Below are positions 21,775 through 33,964 of a DNA stretch of 64,000 nucleotides, in pieces. The first letter of the stretch is position 1, and every line of letters starts with the position of its first letter. Under the pieces are notes generated by a model. The model was not told the origin of the DNA. It searched no databases and was given only the letters and a program-made list of their open reading frames with translations. The stretch is taken from positions 2,418,001-2,482,000 of the forward strand of contig CM072806.1 of the NCBI GenBank assembly GCA_037013495.1. The letters run 5' to 3'. The translations under genes and the position numbers were made by a program. This DNA is from Hippophae tibetana (Eukaryota; Streptophyta; Magnoliopsida; Rosales; Elaeagnaceae).

Positions 21775-24700
21775 ATGGAATTCCCATCTGGTCAATCCTC
21801 TCACTCTCACACTCATCATACACACCATAATCGCCAGAGAGATGAAGATGACCCAAATTACGATCTATCAGAGACATACCCACCACCTGGAAGATCAAGC
21901 CCCTTCTCTTCCTTTGACCAACCACCATCAAATTTCTATGGAGAAAACTACCCACCACCTCCTCAACCACCCACAGCTCATGTAACCCATGTCTCTCACT
22001 CTTCTCATACCTCTCCCCACCCTTTTTATCAGCCTCCTATTTCCGAAGACTTGAGCTACTCTGCTTACCCTCCTCCTTCTCGTCCTCACTATTCCTCCAA
22101 CTATGAGTCAGAACCCACCAGAGTTCATCACGTTGCTCATGATGTGGTGGATCAACAACCCTATGGAGGAGAATCGGTGGTGACCCATCAAGATCACCAC
22201 TTTCGTCCCCATTTGCCTTCGTCTGTTCATCACCATACCCATCAGTCCAATACTGCATTTGATCTGTCTGATCTCCATAATAGACCCACTTTTAAGATCT
22301 ACTGCAAAGCCAATCACAATTTCTCTCTTTCCATTCGAGATGGTCGGGTTATTCTTTCTTCTGCTGACACATCCGATCCTTTTCAAGTAAGTGTTATCCA
22401 GTTCTGCCTCTTAACTCTTCTCAATTTCACTTATTTTTCTTATGATTTTGCTGCCCACTTGTGTTTTTGTGTTCATTATTTTATAAATAATCGATTTTTT
22501 TTACAATTTTTTGCTTGTTTATGTTAGAAAATATGAATTAAAAATCGTTTCTATCTCTTCATTTTCAGTTTCCGTTTTTTCTGAATTTTTCCGTTTCTAA
22601 GCTCTTAATAAAATCATTTTATTCTTAATTTGTTTTTTCATGTATTATTACCTTTTATTTTTTACATCATTTTATTAATTCCCTTTCATCATTAATTAAT
22701 ATTGCTTTTATTACTACATAATTATTCTCTGTTTTTCTTTATTACTACTTCATCTTTGTTACTGTTTTCAGTGTTTTTATCTGTCATTTACCATTTCTTA
22801 ATTTTCTTTACTTTATATTTATATTTGTATTTCACTTTTACTCTATATATATTATTTATAATTTTCTAAATAATTAAATTATTTTATTTTTAAAATTATT
22901 TAATCACTATAATTAATGAAATTATAAATATGAATGTAAATTAACATATTTCTATCATTTATTTATTGAATATTTTTTTATATTCTAAAACTTTATTTGG
23001 TGATTTTTAAAATTTGAGTTGCTATTTATGTATTTAATAGAAAAAATAAAGAAAAGATTATGGCAACAGAAATGAATATTTCATTGTCCCGAATTAAAAA
23101 CTCAATCGTGAATGTTGTTAACCTTACTGTAAGTGGTTCTAATGTGAACCAAATGACGGGGCCTTCTGTGCCTCATGAGGTAACCTCAATGGTACCGGTT
23201 TTTGTTCCCATGAATCATGTTTTGGTGGAGAAATCGGAGAAATTTAATGGTTTAATTCAAGAGATAGAGTAAGATGATATTCTATCTCACCACCTTAAAT
23301 TTGTTCTTGATTGAAAAAGCTCTCAATGAACCTGAGGGTGAACAAGATTTTCAGTTTGGTAATGCTATTGAAGTATGAAAGCATTTTAATTATCTATGTT
23401 GGAACTATGTTCTGAATAGTTTAACCGATTCTTTATACAATAAGAAATAGACGACTAAAGACTTGTGGGAATCATTTAATCGGAAGTATGAAATTGAATA
23501 TGTCGATGCCAAAATTTTTTTAGTTGGTCACTTTCTTGATTATAAGATGGTGGACTCTAAACCTATATGCAATATATCATATCAAAGATGTATGATGAAA
23601 TGATGGTACTTAGTGAAACCTTTCAAGTTGCCCCCCTTCATGGATAGTGTTCAAGGCTTACCTTAAGTACAAGCGAAGTGAAATATTTGAAAACTTGCTA
23701 ATAAGATTCAAAGTTGAAGAAGACAACAAGGTTTTTTTCTAAAAGAGGGTATATCCTATTAGCACCCAAGTCATGTGATGGAACATGGTCAAAGTTCCAA
23801 GCACAATAAAAATAAGGGCAAGGGCAAGCTCAAGCTAGGTAAAGGTCTAAATTGGGACCTAGAGAAGCAACTTTAGAAGTGAAGCTTCGTATGGATATAC
23901 TTTAATTGTCAAAGGATAGAACATAAAGCTCCAAACTGCAAGTTTTCAAAAAGAAATAGGAATCGTGAGGCAAACATGGTTGATGATATGTAAAAGCTAG
24001 GAATCTTAATAAGATTAATTCTTTTGTTTATTTGCTTGAGTCTTCCAAGTTGTGTTGGTAGAGTAGGTCATGTTAATTATGATACATTGCGTAGATTAAT
24101 TAACATGAAATACATACTCGCATGCCAAATAGATTCAAAGCATAATTGTGAGACTTGTGTTGAGACAAAAATGACTAGATCATCGTTTTTTTTTATTAAA
24201 AGGAACACTAAATCCTTGACTTAATCCATAATGATCTATGTAATTTGCAATTTTTTCAAATAAGGAGTGGCAATAAGTTACCATGTGTATTTGCTTAAAA
24301 GCAAAGATGAAATTATAGAGAAATTTATTCTTTATAAAATAGAAGTTGAGAATCAACTCAATAAGAAGATCAAGGTACTAAGCAGTGATCGTGATGGTGA
24401 ATATGAAACACTGTTTGGTGAATTATGTGCATGATACAGAGTTATTCATGAAATCACAATGCCTTATTCACCTCGGCAAAATGGTGTTGTTGAATGTAAG
24501 AATTGTACCTTGAAAGAAAAAATGAATGTAATGCTATTAAGTTCTGGGTTATCACAGAATTTGTTGGGAGAAGCTATTTTTTCAGTTAATTACCTTTTAA
24601 ATAAGGTATCTAGTAAAAAGACACATAACACCATATGAATTATTTAGAGGAAAGACACCTTCCTATAAATATTTACGAGTGTGGGGGTATGTTGTTAAAG

Positions 24701-27700
24701 TAGTTGTACCTATACCTAAGAAGGTGAAGATAGGTCCAAAAAGGATATATTACATCGTCATTGGATATGCACATAATAGTAGTGCTTATTGTTTTCTTGT
24801 GCATGAGTCAAAAATCTCAGACATACACAAGAACATGGTAATGGAATCAAGAAATGCATCGTCATTGGATATGCACATAATAATAGTGCTTATCGTTTTC
24901 TTGTGCATGAGTCACAAATCTCAGACATACACAACAACATGATAATGAAATCAAGAAATGCATTGTTCTTTGAACATGTGTTTTCAAGTAAACACAAAGA
25001 GATTCAAGTTCATCTAAACGAACGTATGAGACTATGAATAAAGATGCTCAAATCGAAGAACCTGAACAAGAGATTGAGGATCAAGTTAAGTTTGAACCCA
25101 GACGTAGGAGGACTAGGACAAAAATGTCATATGGTTAAGATTTTTTGACTTATTTGTTAGAAAATGTACTTCAAATCTATGAAAAAGCTGTGAATTCTTT
25201 TGAATAAAGATAGTCAAATCGAAGAACTTGAACAAGAGGTTGAGGATAAAGTTAAGATTGAACCCAGACTTAGTAAGAGGACTAGGACAAAAACGTCATA
25301 TGGTTAAGTTTTTTTTGACTTATTTGTTAGCAAATATACTTCAAACCTATGAAAAGACTATGAATTCTTTTGAAGGTCATTTAGTACAAGGCTAGGTTTG
25401 TAATTAAGGGATACAAACAATGACATGACCTTGATTAGTTTGATACTTATTCTTCTGTGAAGAGAATAACATCTATAAGAATGATATTTGCTATCGTTAT
25501 TGTACAAAATCTTGAAATACAACAAATGGATATAAATACAACCTTTCTAAATGGAGACTTAAATGAATAAATCTACATGGACCAACCCAAGGGTTTTTTA
25601 TGCCTAGGGTAAGAAGGAAAGATTTGTAAATTGGTAAAGTCTTTATATGGCTTGAAACAAGCACTAAAACAATGACATGAAAAATTTAATAATGTCACGA
25701 GGACAAATGGTTTTAAAATCAACAAATGTGACAATTGTATGTATGTCAAGGACAAAGAATATGGTTATGTTATCTTGTGTCTTTTCGTTGATGACATGCT
25801 AATTGTGGATAGTAATGATCAAATGATTAAATCTACGAAGTCTACGTTGAATTCAAGGTTTGATATGAAATACATGGAGCCTGTTGATGTAATTCTAGGA
25901 ATTAAGATATCAAGGATATTAAGTGGTCTCATTCTAAGTTAATGTTACTATGTTGACAAAATACTTGAGAAATTCATTACGGGTGATTCTGGAATTGTGA
26001 GAACACTAGTAGATGTATATCTACACTTATCTAAGAATAAAAGTGAGAGTGTGTCTCAACTAGAATATTCTAGAGTGATAAGAAGTCTTATGTACTTGAT
26101 GAGTTGTACGAAACCAAACATAACTTACAAGTAAGTAGATATACTAGTAATCCAGGATCTGATCACTGGAAAGGTATTACAAGACTACTTAGATACTTAA
26201 GATATACAATTATATTAGAAGGATACAATGATGCAAATTGAATATTTGACATGAAGGACTCAAAGTATACTAGTGGATATGTATTCATATTGGGTGTGCA
26301 ACTATTTCATGGAAGTTTTCCAAACAGACGTGCATTGCTAGATCCATGATAGAATCTGAGTTCATTGTTTTGGATAAATGTAGCGAAAAAGTCGAATTGT
26401 TGCGTAATTTTTTAGAGAATATTCCCATGTGGGTGAAACTTGTATCTATAATATGCATCCATTGTAATAGTCAATCTATTATTGGCAGGCCATAGAACAA
26501 TATGTATAATGGTAAATCTCGACATATACGTCGTAGACATAATATCATTAGACAACTATTCTCAATTGGGGTTATCTTTTTTGACTATATGAAGTCAAAG
26601 GATAACATAGCGGATCCTTTAACTAAAGGGTTAAATCGAGAGTTAGTTGATAAGTCATCGAGAGGAATGAGATTGAAACCTATGAATAAATAAGGATTTG
26701 TAAAGAAAACTCAATTTATTTGACTAGAGATACCAAGATCTAGATTAAAAAGGACAACCTAATTGTAAAGACTTAGTGAGATCACTATGGGGGGTTTACC
26801 TTCAAGCTCATTCCTATGATGAAAACAGTGATACTCGTAAGATATAAGGTAAGTTAAAGCTTTTAATGATTCTTATGAAAATAATATTGAGAGAGTATTC
26901 GGGTTATTCTTCGTGGATTGCTTTTAAAGATAATAGATCACCCATGTGAGAGAGGAGTAGGGCCGTTTCGAAAGAGAATTGTATAGGGTTTAATTCTTTA
27001 GAGAATTTCACAGAACTAGACGTATGTTCATGGCTAAAACGAACATAACAATGAAAAATGATTTGTGTTGGGAAAGACTATTATGTGAAATATGTCATCG
27101 TTTATATAAACGGAAAAACAATTAAAGGACAATGCTTCTACTGGTCATTTGGTAAGATAAATGTAATTTTACAAAGAAAGGTTCAAAGGATAATACTTAT
27201 CTTTCCTACGCAGGTTTCAATCTATTGAACTCTATTTTCGTGTCAAAATTTAATTTAAAATCTATGTCAATTTTTATTCATGTGGAGGATTATTAGGAAA
27301 TATGAATTAAAAATCATTAGAAATGGTTATGTATTTAATTTTTGTTTCTATCTCTTCATTTTTTCGTTTCTATCTTTGCATCTTCAATTTTCGTAATTTT
27401 CATTACTATCTTTTCTCTTCAGTTTCAATTTTTGAATTTTTGAATTTTTTCGTTTTTGAGTTTTTAATTGCTTTATCTTGCTCTGTTTTTGAATTTTCCG
27501 TTGAGCTCTGAATTGTGATTTGCTCATGGCTATATATATATACCAGTTCCTTGTTGAAGAGAAGCAAGTAGAAAACAGAAAGAAAAAGAGCAAAAAACAG
27601 AGTAGTTAAGTTGAGAAGAAGGAGAAAGGAAAAAAGATAAAAGAAAGAGAAGGAAAAAGAAAAAGAAAAAAAAAGGAAAGTACGAGGAAAAGGGAAAAAA

Positions 27701-29664
27701 AAATTCTAACTAGAGTTAAGTTCCTCTAATAATAGAGTTTAGATACTTGAAATTTCATGAAATAATAAATTATAATATAAATTTATTATTATTTAATCAT
27801 TGTATCCTAAGAGATAAGTTTCATAATTTTCTAAAACCCACGGTGATCTTAAAAATTATGTTAAGGATATTGTGTGAAACACAAGCCACGATATTTTACT
27901 TTATTTAAATTTTATGCTATTTATAATTTATACATATATATGTATTTTTAATTTTAATAAAATCATTTTATTTTTAACTTGTTTATTCTTGTATTATTTC
28001 TTACAGTTTATTCATGTAAACGTTCCGGTACTTCCTCTTTGATCTTTTAATATTCACTTGCTCTCTCTTTAATTTAGAAAAAAATTGACTTTTGACCTTA
28101 TAAACTATATATTTTGGTTTGTATTAATCTCTCTTTCACTATTCAATAATTTTGTGTTAAATTTTTATTTGTTTTCATTGTGATTGTGATTGTTGTTTTG
28201 TTATATTAATTTGTTATTATCGATATAATTGGGGGAGGTTGATGATTGCAGCACTGGTATAAAGATGAGAGGTTCAGCATTAAGGTGAAGGATGAAGAAG
28301 GATTTCCCAGCTTTGCTCTGGTTAACAAGGCCACTGGTGAAGCAATCAAGCATTCTATTGGGGCTACTCATCCTGTAAGATTTTTCTATTTATTATAAAG
28401 ATTTGTGCTTGTAATTGTATATCATATACTGGTTTCTGCATAATTGATTTTTTTCTATTTTACTTGTGAAACTATTGAAGAAACATGTGTTAGACATCGT
28501 TTGCTCATTGTCGCATAGGTTATGAGATAGCAATCTATACGGAGCTTTGGCTTACTGGTTTGATCGATTATCCCATTAGCCCTTCCTGTTTTGCCCAAAT
28601 TCAGCCTTTTTTTTTTATAGATTAAATGGTACTTTTGTTGGTTCAAACTGTGACTTGAAGTAGAAAAGTGAATCTTATAGACCAGAACACAAAGTAAACC
28701 ACACATTGTTCAATATCATCTATATGTGATCCATTCTTTCTTACTGCTTTATGTTGTGATCGTGGCTCCTCCTTGGCTGGAAAAGATACTTTGTTCTTGT
28801 TATGGAATTGTCTACACATTTGCATGTTGAGGTGGGAATTCTTAGCTGTTTTGAGAAACTTGAGACTAAGTGGTTGCATTTACACTTAAATTTTTTGGAG
28901 ATCAATGTGCTTTTCCCAAGTCCCAACGATGTGAAAAATTGCAGATGTGCTTGCAAAGCAACATTGGGCTATGTTATGTTCTTCTGTCCCATGAGAGCTC
29001 TCACGTTTGAGTTCGTATGTTTTTTTCTTCTTTTTTTTCTCTCATTTTAGATAAAATTCTCGTAAGTGTATACATTACTGAGCCTTGTGTTTATGTTTCC
29101 TATGTTCTATAGGTGTTTGCAAAAATGAGTCTCAAGTCTCAACTCAATCGAGTTGTACTTTCACTTTTTTAGTTTTTTCTGGTTTTAAAATTTGAAGGAC
29201 GTCGATGAATTTCCATAACTACAGTTATTAGTAATTTCATCTTAACTGGCTTGCAGGTGCAGCTAGTGCCTTACAATCCCAATATTCTCGATCAATCTGT
29301 TCTTTGGACTGAGAGCAAAGACACAGGTGAAGGGTTCAGGACTATAAGGATGGTTAACAACATTCGCCTGAATGTTGATGCTTTTTACAGTGATAAGAAT
29401 CACAGTGGTGTTCATGATGGCACTACTATAGGGCTGTGGGAATGGAAAAAAGGAGAGAACCAGCGATGGAAGATTGTGCGCTATTGTAAGTCTTTCATTT
29501 CCGTCCATATTGTTGATAGTTTTATAATGTCCCTTGAAATCTCATTCTATTTCTAGTGATCAATGGCAAAGTAATGAAGAAACGGTCGACATGCAGTAGT
29601 ACTAAACACTACTCTACACGAAGAAAGTCACTCTTTAATCTATATATTTTATGATTTTTCAGGA
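21775..29664 (+). CDS. EULS3: EULS3-like lectin (Euonymus lectin / ricin-B-related domain), 321 aa
   Basis: Coding exons are 21775-22386, 28252-28374, 29257-29485 and 29663-29664. The last codon is split: T at 29485 joins GA at 29663 to give TGA. Residues 1-170 are His/Pro/Ser-rich and probably disordered. The EUL lectin domain spans residues 171-321, with [87 protein letters not shown] and a final RWKIVRY. Domain order and the final WKI-aromatic end match Arabidopsis EULS3. That protein is a nucleocytoplasmic glycan-binding lectin linked to ABA-dependent stomatal closure and stress; it is not a toxin and has no catalytic chain. Intron 1 is 5.9 kb because of a copia insertion in the same orientation; without it the intron would be about 376 bp. 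If intron 3 were retained, translation would run 24 codons further to 29556. Confidence 0.92.
22517..22521 (+). repeat. target site duplication GTTTA, left of copia C
   Basis: GTTTA lies directly before the TGTTAG that starts the 5' LTR. The same five bases occur at 28006-28010 directly after the 3' LTR. A 5-bp duplication is usual for copia integrase. Confidence 0.85.
22522..22666 (+). repeat. 5' LTR of copia C, internally deleted
   Basis: It begins TGTTAGAAAATATGAATT and ends near TTTTTTACA. It matches the beginning and end of the 715-bp 3' LTR but lacks about 570 bp of its middle. The 3' limit is approximate because no primer binding site is readable after it. Confidence 0.65.
24753..24960 (+). 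repeat. 104-bp tandem duplication in the copia C integrase region
   Basis: Copies 24753-24856 and 24857-24960 both begin CATCGTCATTGGATATGCAC and differ at a few sites. Since 104 is not a multiple of three, the second copy is out of frame. Confidence 0.9.
25036..25371 (+). repeat. about 166-bp tandem duplication in copia C
   Basis: Copy 1 (25036-25201) and copy 2 (25202 to about 25371) both start GAATAAAGAT and share CATATGGTTAAG, TTGACTTATTTGTTAG and ATGAATTCTTTT. They differ at about a dozen sites. Confidence 0.88.
27291..28005 (+). repeat. 3' LTR of copia C (715 bp)
   Basis: It begins TATTAGG (ancestral TGTTAG with G changed to A) after a GTGGAGGATTA purine stretch, and ends TTCTTACA before the GTTTA duplication. 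It contains T-rich low-complexity sequence, a TATATATATATACC stretch near 27532-27545 that may be its TATA region, and an A/G-rich run (27590-27710). Confidence 0.8.
28006..28010 (+). repeat. target site duplication GTTTA, right of copia C
   Basis: This is the second copy of the GTTTA found at 22517-22521, directly after the 3' LTR. Confidence 0.85.
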
Positions 29665-30070
29665 GGTTCATATGCTTTATATATGAAGGGAATGCCAACC
29701 TATATGCTCTGCTCTTGTTCGGTGTGGTTTTATCTCCATTGCCTATTAATAATAAGAATGGCAGGTGCTAATTGCAAACAAAATTATATTCATATTAATT
29801 ATAGTGTATCACGTGTTCACGTTATACACCATAATCAATGAAAGTTTAAATTTATGTGCATGTAATATTTGTCTTATAAGGATTGATGTGAGGTTTGGAT
29901 TTAATTTTTACAACTTCTATAAGATTTATATTTCGACAATTCAATGTCAAAGTTTGGTTGTTGACAGTATTTAATAACTAGCCATCTGTTAGTAGTAATA
30001 ATACACATCTTATTCTAGAAAAATTTCTACAAGATAGCTGATGTCGGTTTATATGGTGATGGTACGTGCT

Positions 30071-30404
30071 TGTTCGGTAACCAATTAAATTTTTTATTTT
30101 TAAATTTTAAATTAAGTATGTTTGACTCATTTTTAATTTCTAATTTCTAATATAAAAATAGTATCTTTTTAAAACTTGTGATAACAAAAATAGTATCACT
30201 TATATTTATTTTATATATTTTTATTATTAAAAAAAATTTATACATTATTTCACTTTAAATGTTATTTAATTAGACGTTTAAATCTTATACATTATTTCAC
30301 TTTATTTGTTATTTTAAAAAAAAATTAATATCATATATAAGTTTGGAATTGAAAGTAAGAGCTTGGAAAGCTTAAATTGGAAATTAAAAATTAGTTATCA
30401 AATA
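30071..30404. mobile_element. candidate MITE with GGTAACCAATT-like ends
   Basis: The left end TGTTCGGTAACCAATT and the right end read on the minus strand, TTATTTGATAACTAATTT, form an imperfect terminal inverted repeat. The interior is AT-rich with AAATTGG/CCAATTT-type internal symmetry. No clear target duplication is visible. Confidence 0.4.
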
Positions 30405-30641
30405 ATTTTAAATTTTGAGAAGAAAATTTCAATTCTAAAATTAAAGAATTAGAAATTAGAATAATTATTTTAAGAGTAAAATAACAAATGTATAATGTGT
30501 TATATAAATTTACAATTTTGCTTTTGATGAATTTATCATTAAATTTTATAAATGTTATAAATTTATAATTTTTATAATAAATATATCACTTAATACATTA
30601 TGAGTGGTATAAATTTACCACCAAAATATATAACGATAGTG

Positions 30642-30725
30642 GTAGAATTATAATATTTATAAAGGTTTGTAGTATTTATAAAAGTAGAATTATAATATTT
30701 ATAAAGATTTGTAGTATTTATAAAA
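30642..30725 (+). repeat. 42-bp tandem duplication
   Basis: GTAGAATTATAATATTTATA starts at 30642 and again at 30684. The two copies differ at about one site. Confidence 0.85.
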
Positions 30726-31211
30726 GTTTGATGGTTGATTTATTACTATTTAAAATTAAGTGTTAGATTTAAATAAATATTTTAAATTTAATAATATATT
30801 TATTAGTTTAGCCTTATTTGGATGGTTGGTCTCCTGGATTTAGTAACCTTGAAATACACCTGTTTTTCATTTGATGCTTCAAATTATTTAAATTTTTAAA
30901 TGATATTTTTTAAATATTTAAATTTAATTCTTGATATTTTTAATGTAATTTAAATAATATTTTGTTAATTAAAATAGAGTTTTTTTAAAAATCAATATCA
31001 ATTAACTTATTCTAAAGGGGCATTTTTGTCTATTGATATTTATAACATTTTTTATTAATTTTTTTCTTTTTTCACAAAATATTTTAAAAAAAATTCATTT
31101 TGAGAGATGTATGAATAAACTGAACTTGATTGAATATTGGCACAAAAATTAATTTTACTTTGTGATTAATATTCAATCGTTAATGTTGAATAATAACCCT
31201 TGTACGTTATG

Positions 31212-31275
31212 ATGTGTGTCGTTTAATTGTAATTATTTTGATTATGTGTGTCGTTTAATTGTAATCATTTTGATT
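31212..31275 (+). repeat. 32-bp tandem duplication
   Basis: ATGTGTGTCGTTTAATTGTA starts at 31212 and again at 31244, with one difference between the copies. Confidence 0.85.
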
Positions 31276-32652
31276 TAAAATGTTAATCGAATTGATACAT
31301 ATCTATTTATTAAATCAAAATTGATTTATAAAATTTTAATTAAAAAATATTTAATTAATTAATTTATGTTGTTTTAATAGGTTCATTTTGCAGTTTAAAA
31401 CTACTTATTTTTTAGTGAATTTAAATAATTTTAATTCATATTAATGTTAAATCAATAAACAATATTTATTGTTTAATCAATATTTTAATTAAAATTTGTA
31501 TATTAAAATTTAAATTATAATTATGCATCAATTTTAAATAAAAAAAATTGTTGAGAAAAACATAATTTATATTTTTTATTAGATATAGTAAACTTTTAAA
31601 AAAATGAATATATGAGAAGAATAATATAAGTTGTTTTACATTTTCAATGACATAAAAAATTAATTAAAACTAGATGATCATAAATATATAAATTAAAAAA
31701 AAAATATTAATAAAACCTTAATAGACTTGATACACATTAATTTTTTGTGTTTGTAAAATCGAAATTAACCTATTTAGACTTATAAAACATAAAATTAAAT
31801 TTTGTCCAGTTCAATTTAGGTTAGATAGTTTAGTTTATTGCTTATTATGTCTACCTGGTACACATAAATAATTATAATAAATGGACTACTTGAGAGTTCA
31901 TAATAGTTAATTATACCAAAAAATTACTATTATATCCTCAAAGTTTCTCAAAATTACAATAAACACTTTACCTATAATCCTTTAGAAGATAAGAAATTAT
32001 CTTCCTTTTTTCGGAAGCTCAAATTGATATGATAATCATTGGTAGAGAGATATAAAGAATGATAATGTTTGGTTGATATTAATAAAAATATTTCAAGATT
32101 TGATTTGTGTGTATGATATATAACATTCTAATAATAGTATGAACGTTCGTTACACTTATACTAATTAGAAATACGTTAAAATGTTTTATTTTTTTCGTAT
32201 ATTTTATAATTATTTATTATTATTTTTATTTTATATCATTTAAAAATTAAAAAAATCTTGTTTTCTAATTTTATTTCATTCATAATTTTATAAATATTAC
32301 TTTAATATTTATCATTATTTTAACTAAATTATTAAAACAAACAAACATTCTAAGTGATAGGAGCTCAAATTTTAAGAGAAGATGAGTTGATAGGAACAAA
32401 ACATTTTGGTTTGAACCAAGTTGTTCCTCGTCTCTCTACCACTAAGGATGATTTCTAATCTCGTTTTGTTTAGGTCCCAACTCAAAATTAGGATCTATAA
32501 AACGCACGTGACAATATGAAAATAGCCCTATGATCGACAATAGTGACATTCTATATTAGCCTAAGGAGATCCATATTATTGTTTTCAAGGTTTCTTCTTT
32601 CTCGAATCTCATGACAACATATCTATATATCCATACAAGCACACTATCTTAC

Positions 32653-32983
32653 TGTTAAGTCCCACATTGGCTAAGAGTAAGGCACCAGTGCTGCTTATAA
32701 GTCTGGGCAACCCTCTAACTCACAAGCTGACTTTTGGGTTTAGAGTTAGGCTTGGGTTTCTAAGATGATATCAGAGCTAGGCTCTTGGCTTCCTCATACT
32801 CCCATCGATTCTCGTGCCGTAAATCCAAATCGTGCCGTAAATCCAGACTCTAGCCAATGTGGAGGGGGGATATTAAGTCCCACATTGGCTAAGAGTAAGA
32901 CAGAAGTGCTGCTTATAAGTCTGGACAACCCTCTAACTCACAAGCTAGCTTTTGGGTTCAGAGTTAGGCTTGAGTTTCTAAGA
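32653..32983 (+). mobile_element. TRIM (terminal-repeat retrotransposon in miniature), 331 bp
   Basis: Two 113-bp LTRs (32653-32765 and 32871-32983) start TGTTAAGTCCCACATTGG and TATTAAGTCCCACATTGG and end TTTCTAAGA. Directly after the first LTR, TGATATCAGAGC (32766-32777) matches the common plant primer site TGGTATCAGAGC, complementary to initiator tRNA-Met, at 11 of 12 bases. A purine tract (GTGGAGGGGGGA, 32859-32870) precedes the second LTR. Flanks CTTAC (32648-32652) and CTTAA (32984-32988) look like a 5-bp target duplication with one change. The interior is only 105 bp and codes for nothing. It includes a 15-bp direct repeat, CGTGCCGTAAATCCA. Such elements depend on proteins from full-length elements. 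Confidence 0.9.
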
Positions 32984-33774
32984 CTTAATTTCCTAGTTAT
33001 CAAGTGTAATGTATATAAACTTTTATTTTATTTTATTCATATCTACAAGTATAATAAGTGATAATTAGAATAAGTATTAGAATGATTTTTTAAAATTAAA
33101 ATTTTTAAAAATAGAAAAAAAAGGAAGAAAATCATTAAATAAAAATATCACTATTTCAACTCCAATTGCAATAATTAATTAGTGAACCATAAAATCATTT
33201 GTCTCTTATGAGATTATATTAAAATTATTGTTACTTGTTCTAAAACTAAGATTACTATTAGTGGATAGTAAACACATTAAATATTACTTACACCGAGCAT
33301 ATCAAATAGAACCCACAGAAGATTTGCTTGTTGGTAATTGACTAATTGTTCAAGTTTAATTGCATTTCGGTTTTAGATAACAACATATATAATTTCAACA
33401 TCAAAAACTGTTTTCAAATATAATTGTAGTCAAAACTAATTTTTAGTTCAAATATACCAAATGTAATGGGTGGCACGAACGGGAAAGAAAAGGACACCTT
33501 ATTTTCTAAGAAAAGAGGTACCATTAAAAAGTGATTCTAGCTATTAATTGAGGAATGATTGGTCACTTCCTAGTCATACGAATACTCTTAATAAATCATA
33601 AGAGTAATAAGTTTAACTTAATTCAAGTATAGAAGATAACACATTTTAATAAAATGTATGTATTAAGCAAAATCAAACATAAACCTCGTATAAATAAGGG
33701 TGAGTTCTAATAGATTTTACTAATTAATGAGTATTTTAGTCTCATAGTTTTTAACTTGAGTTTTTAGGTTTTAT

Positions 33775-33964
33775 AATTTTAAAAAAATATGTATTTTAAT
33801 TCTAAAAAATTCAAAATTAACAATAAAACATATTTTTTATATCAAAACAATGATATTAAAGTGTATAATTTTAAAAAAATATGTATTTTAATTCTAAAAA
33901 ATTTAAAATTAACAATAAAACATACTTTTTATATCAAAACAATGATATTAAAGTGTATAATTTT
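33775..33964 (+). repeat. 92-bp tandem duplication
   Basis: TAATTTTAAAAAAATATG and the following 70 bases recur 92 bp later, beginning near 33867, with only a few differences. The unit is not a multiple of three. The 68-codon open frame across it is a by-product. Confidence 0.85.

Larger units (their letters stand above)
23060..26693 (+). pseudogene. copia gag-pol remnant inside EULS3 intron 1
   Basis: Gag starts at the ATG at 23060 ([10 protein letters not shown], with [10 protein letters not shown] further on). A decayed zinc knuckle ([14 protein letters not shown], first Cys changed to Tyr) lies near 23900-23945. The GAG-pre-integrase segment is at 24048-24180 ([31 protein letters not shown]). 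Integrase SSDRDGEYE and [11 protein letters not shown] lie near 24380-24500, [16 protein letters not shown] and SLYGLKQA near 25530-25660, and FVDDMLIV near 25786-25810. The RNase H tail with [13 protein letters not shown] is at 26500-26693. Many stops and frameshifts interrupt it. Two internal tandem duplications lie at 24753-24960 and 25036-25371. Confidence 0.9.
22522..28005 (+). mobile_element. Ty1/copia retrotransposon C in EULS3 intron 1 (5,484 bp), decayed
   Basis: LTR-related ends share TTAG(A/G)AAATATGAATTAAAAATC at the start and AAAATCATTTTATT...TTACA at the end. A perfect GTTTA duplication bounds the element. Gag, GAG-pre-integrase, integrase, RT and RNase H follow in copia order on the sense strand of the host gene. 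All coding parts carry stops and frameshifts. The sequence differs from elements A and B, so this is a separate family. Splice sites of the host exons are intact, so the gene probably still splices across it. Confidence 0.92.
29665..32652. other. intergenic AT-rich DNA after the EULS3-like gene
   Basis: The 3' UTR of the lectin gene probably occupies the first 100-200 bases. After that the only supported features are a MITE-like element (30071-30404) and two short tandem duplications (30642-30725, period 42; 31212-31275, period 32). No gene was recognised. Confidence 0.6.

Noticed and set aside
21728-22386. Several minus-strand ORFs opposite EULS3 exon 1
   Set aside because: They are shadows of the low-complexity His/Pro-rich coding exon.
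22387-22527. Extension of EULS3 exon 1 to a 250-residue protein
   Set aside because: A GTAAGT donor at 22387 and the continuation of the EUL domain in 28252-28374 show this is intron.
27323-27593. ORFs on both strands, Phe-rich and Lys-rich
   Set aside because: Low-complexity T-rich LTR sequence of copia C.
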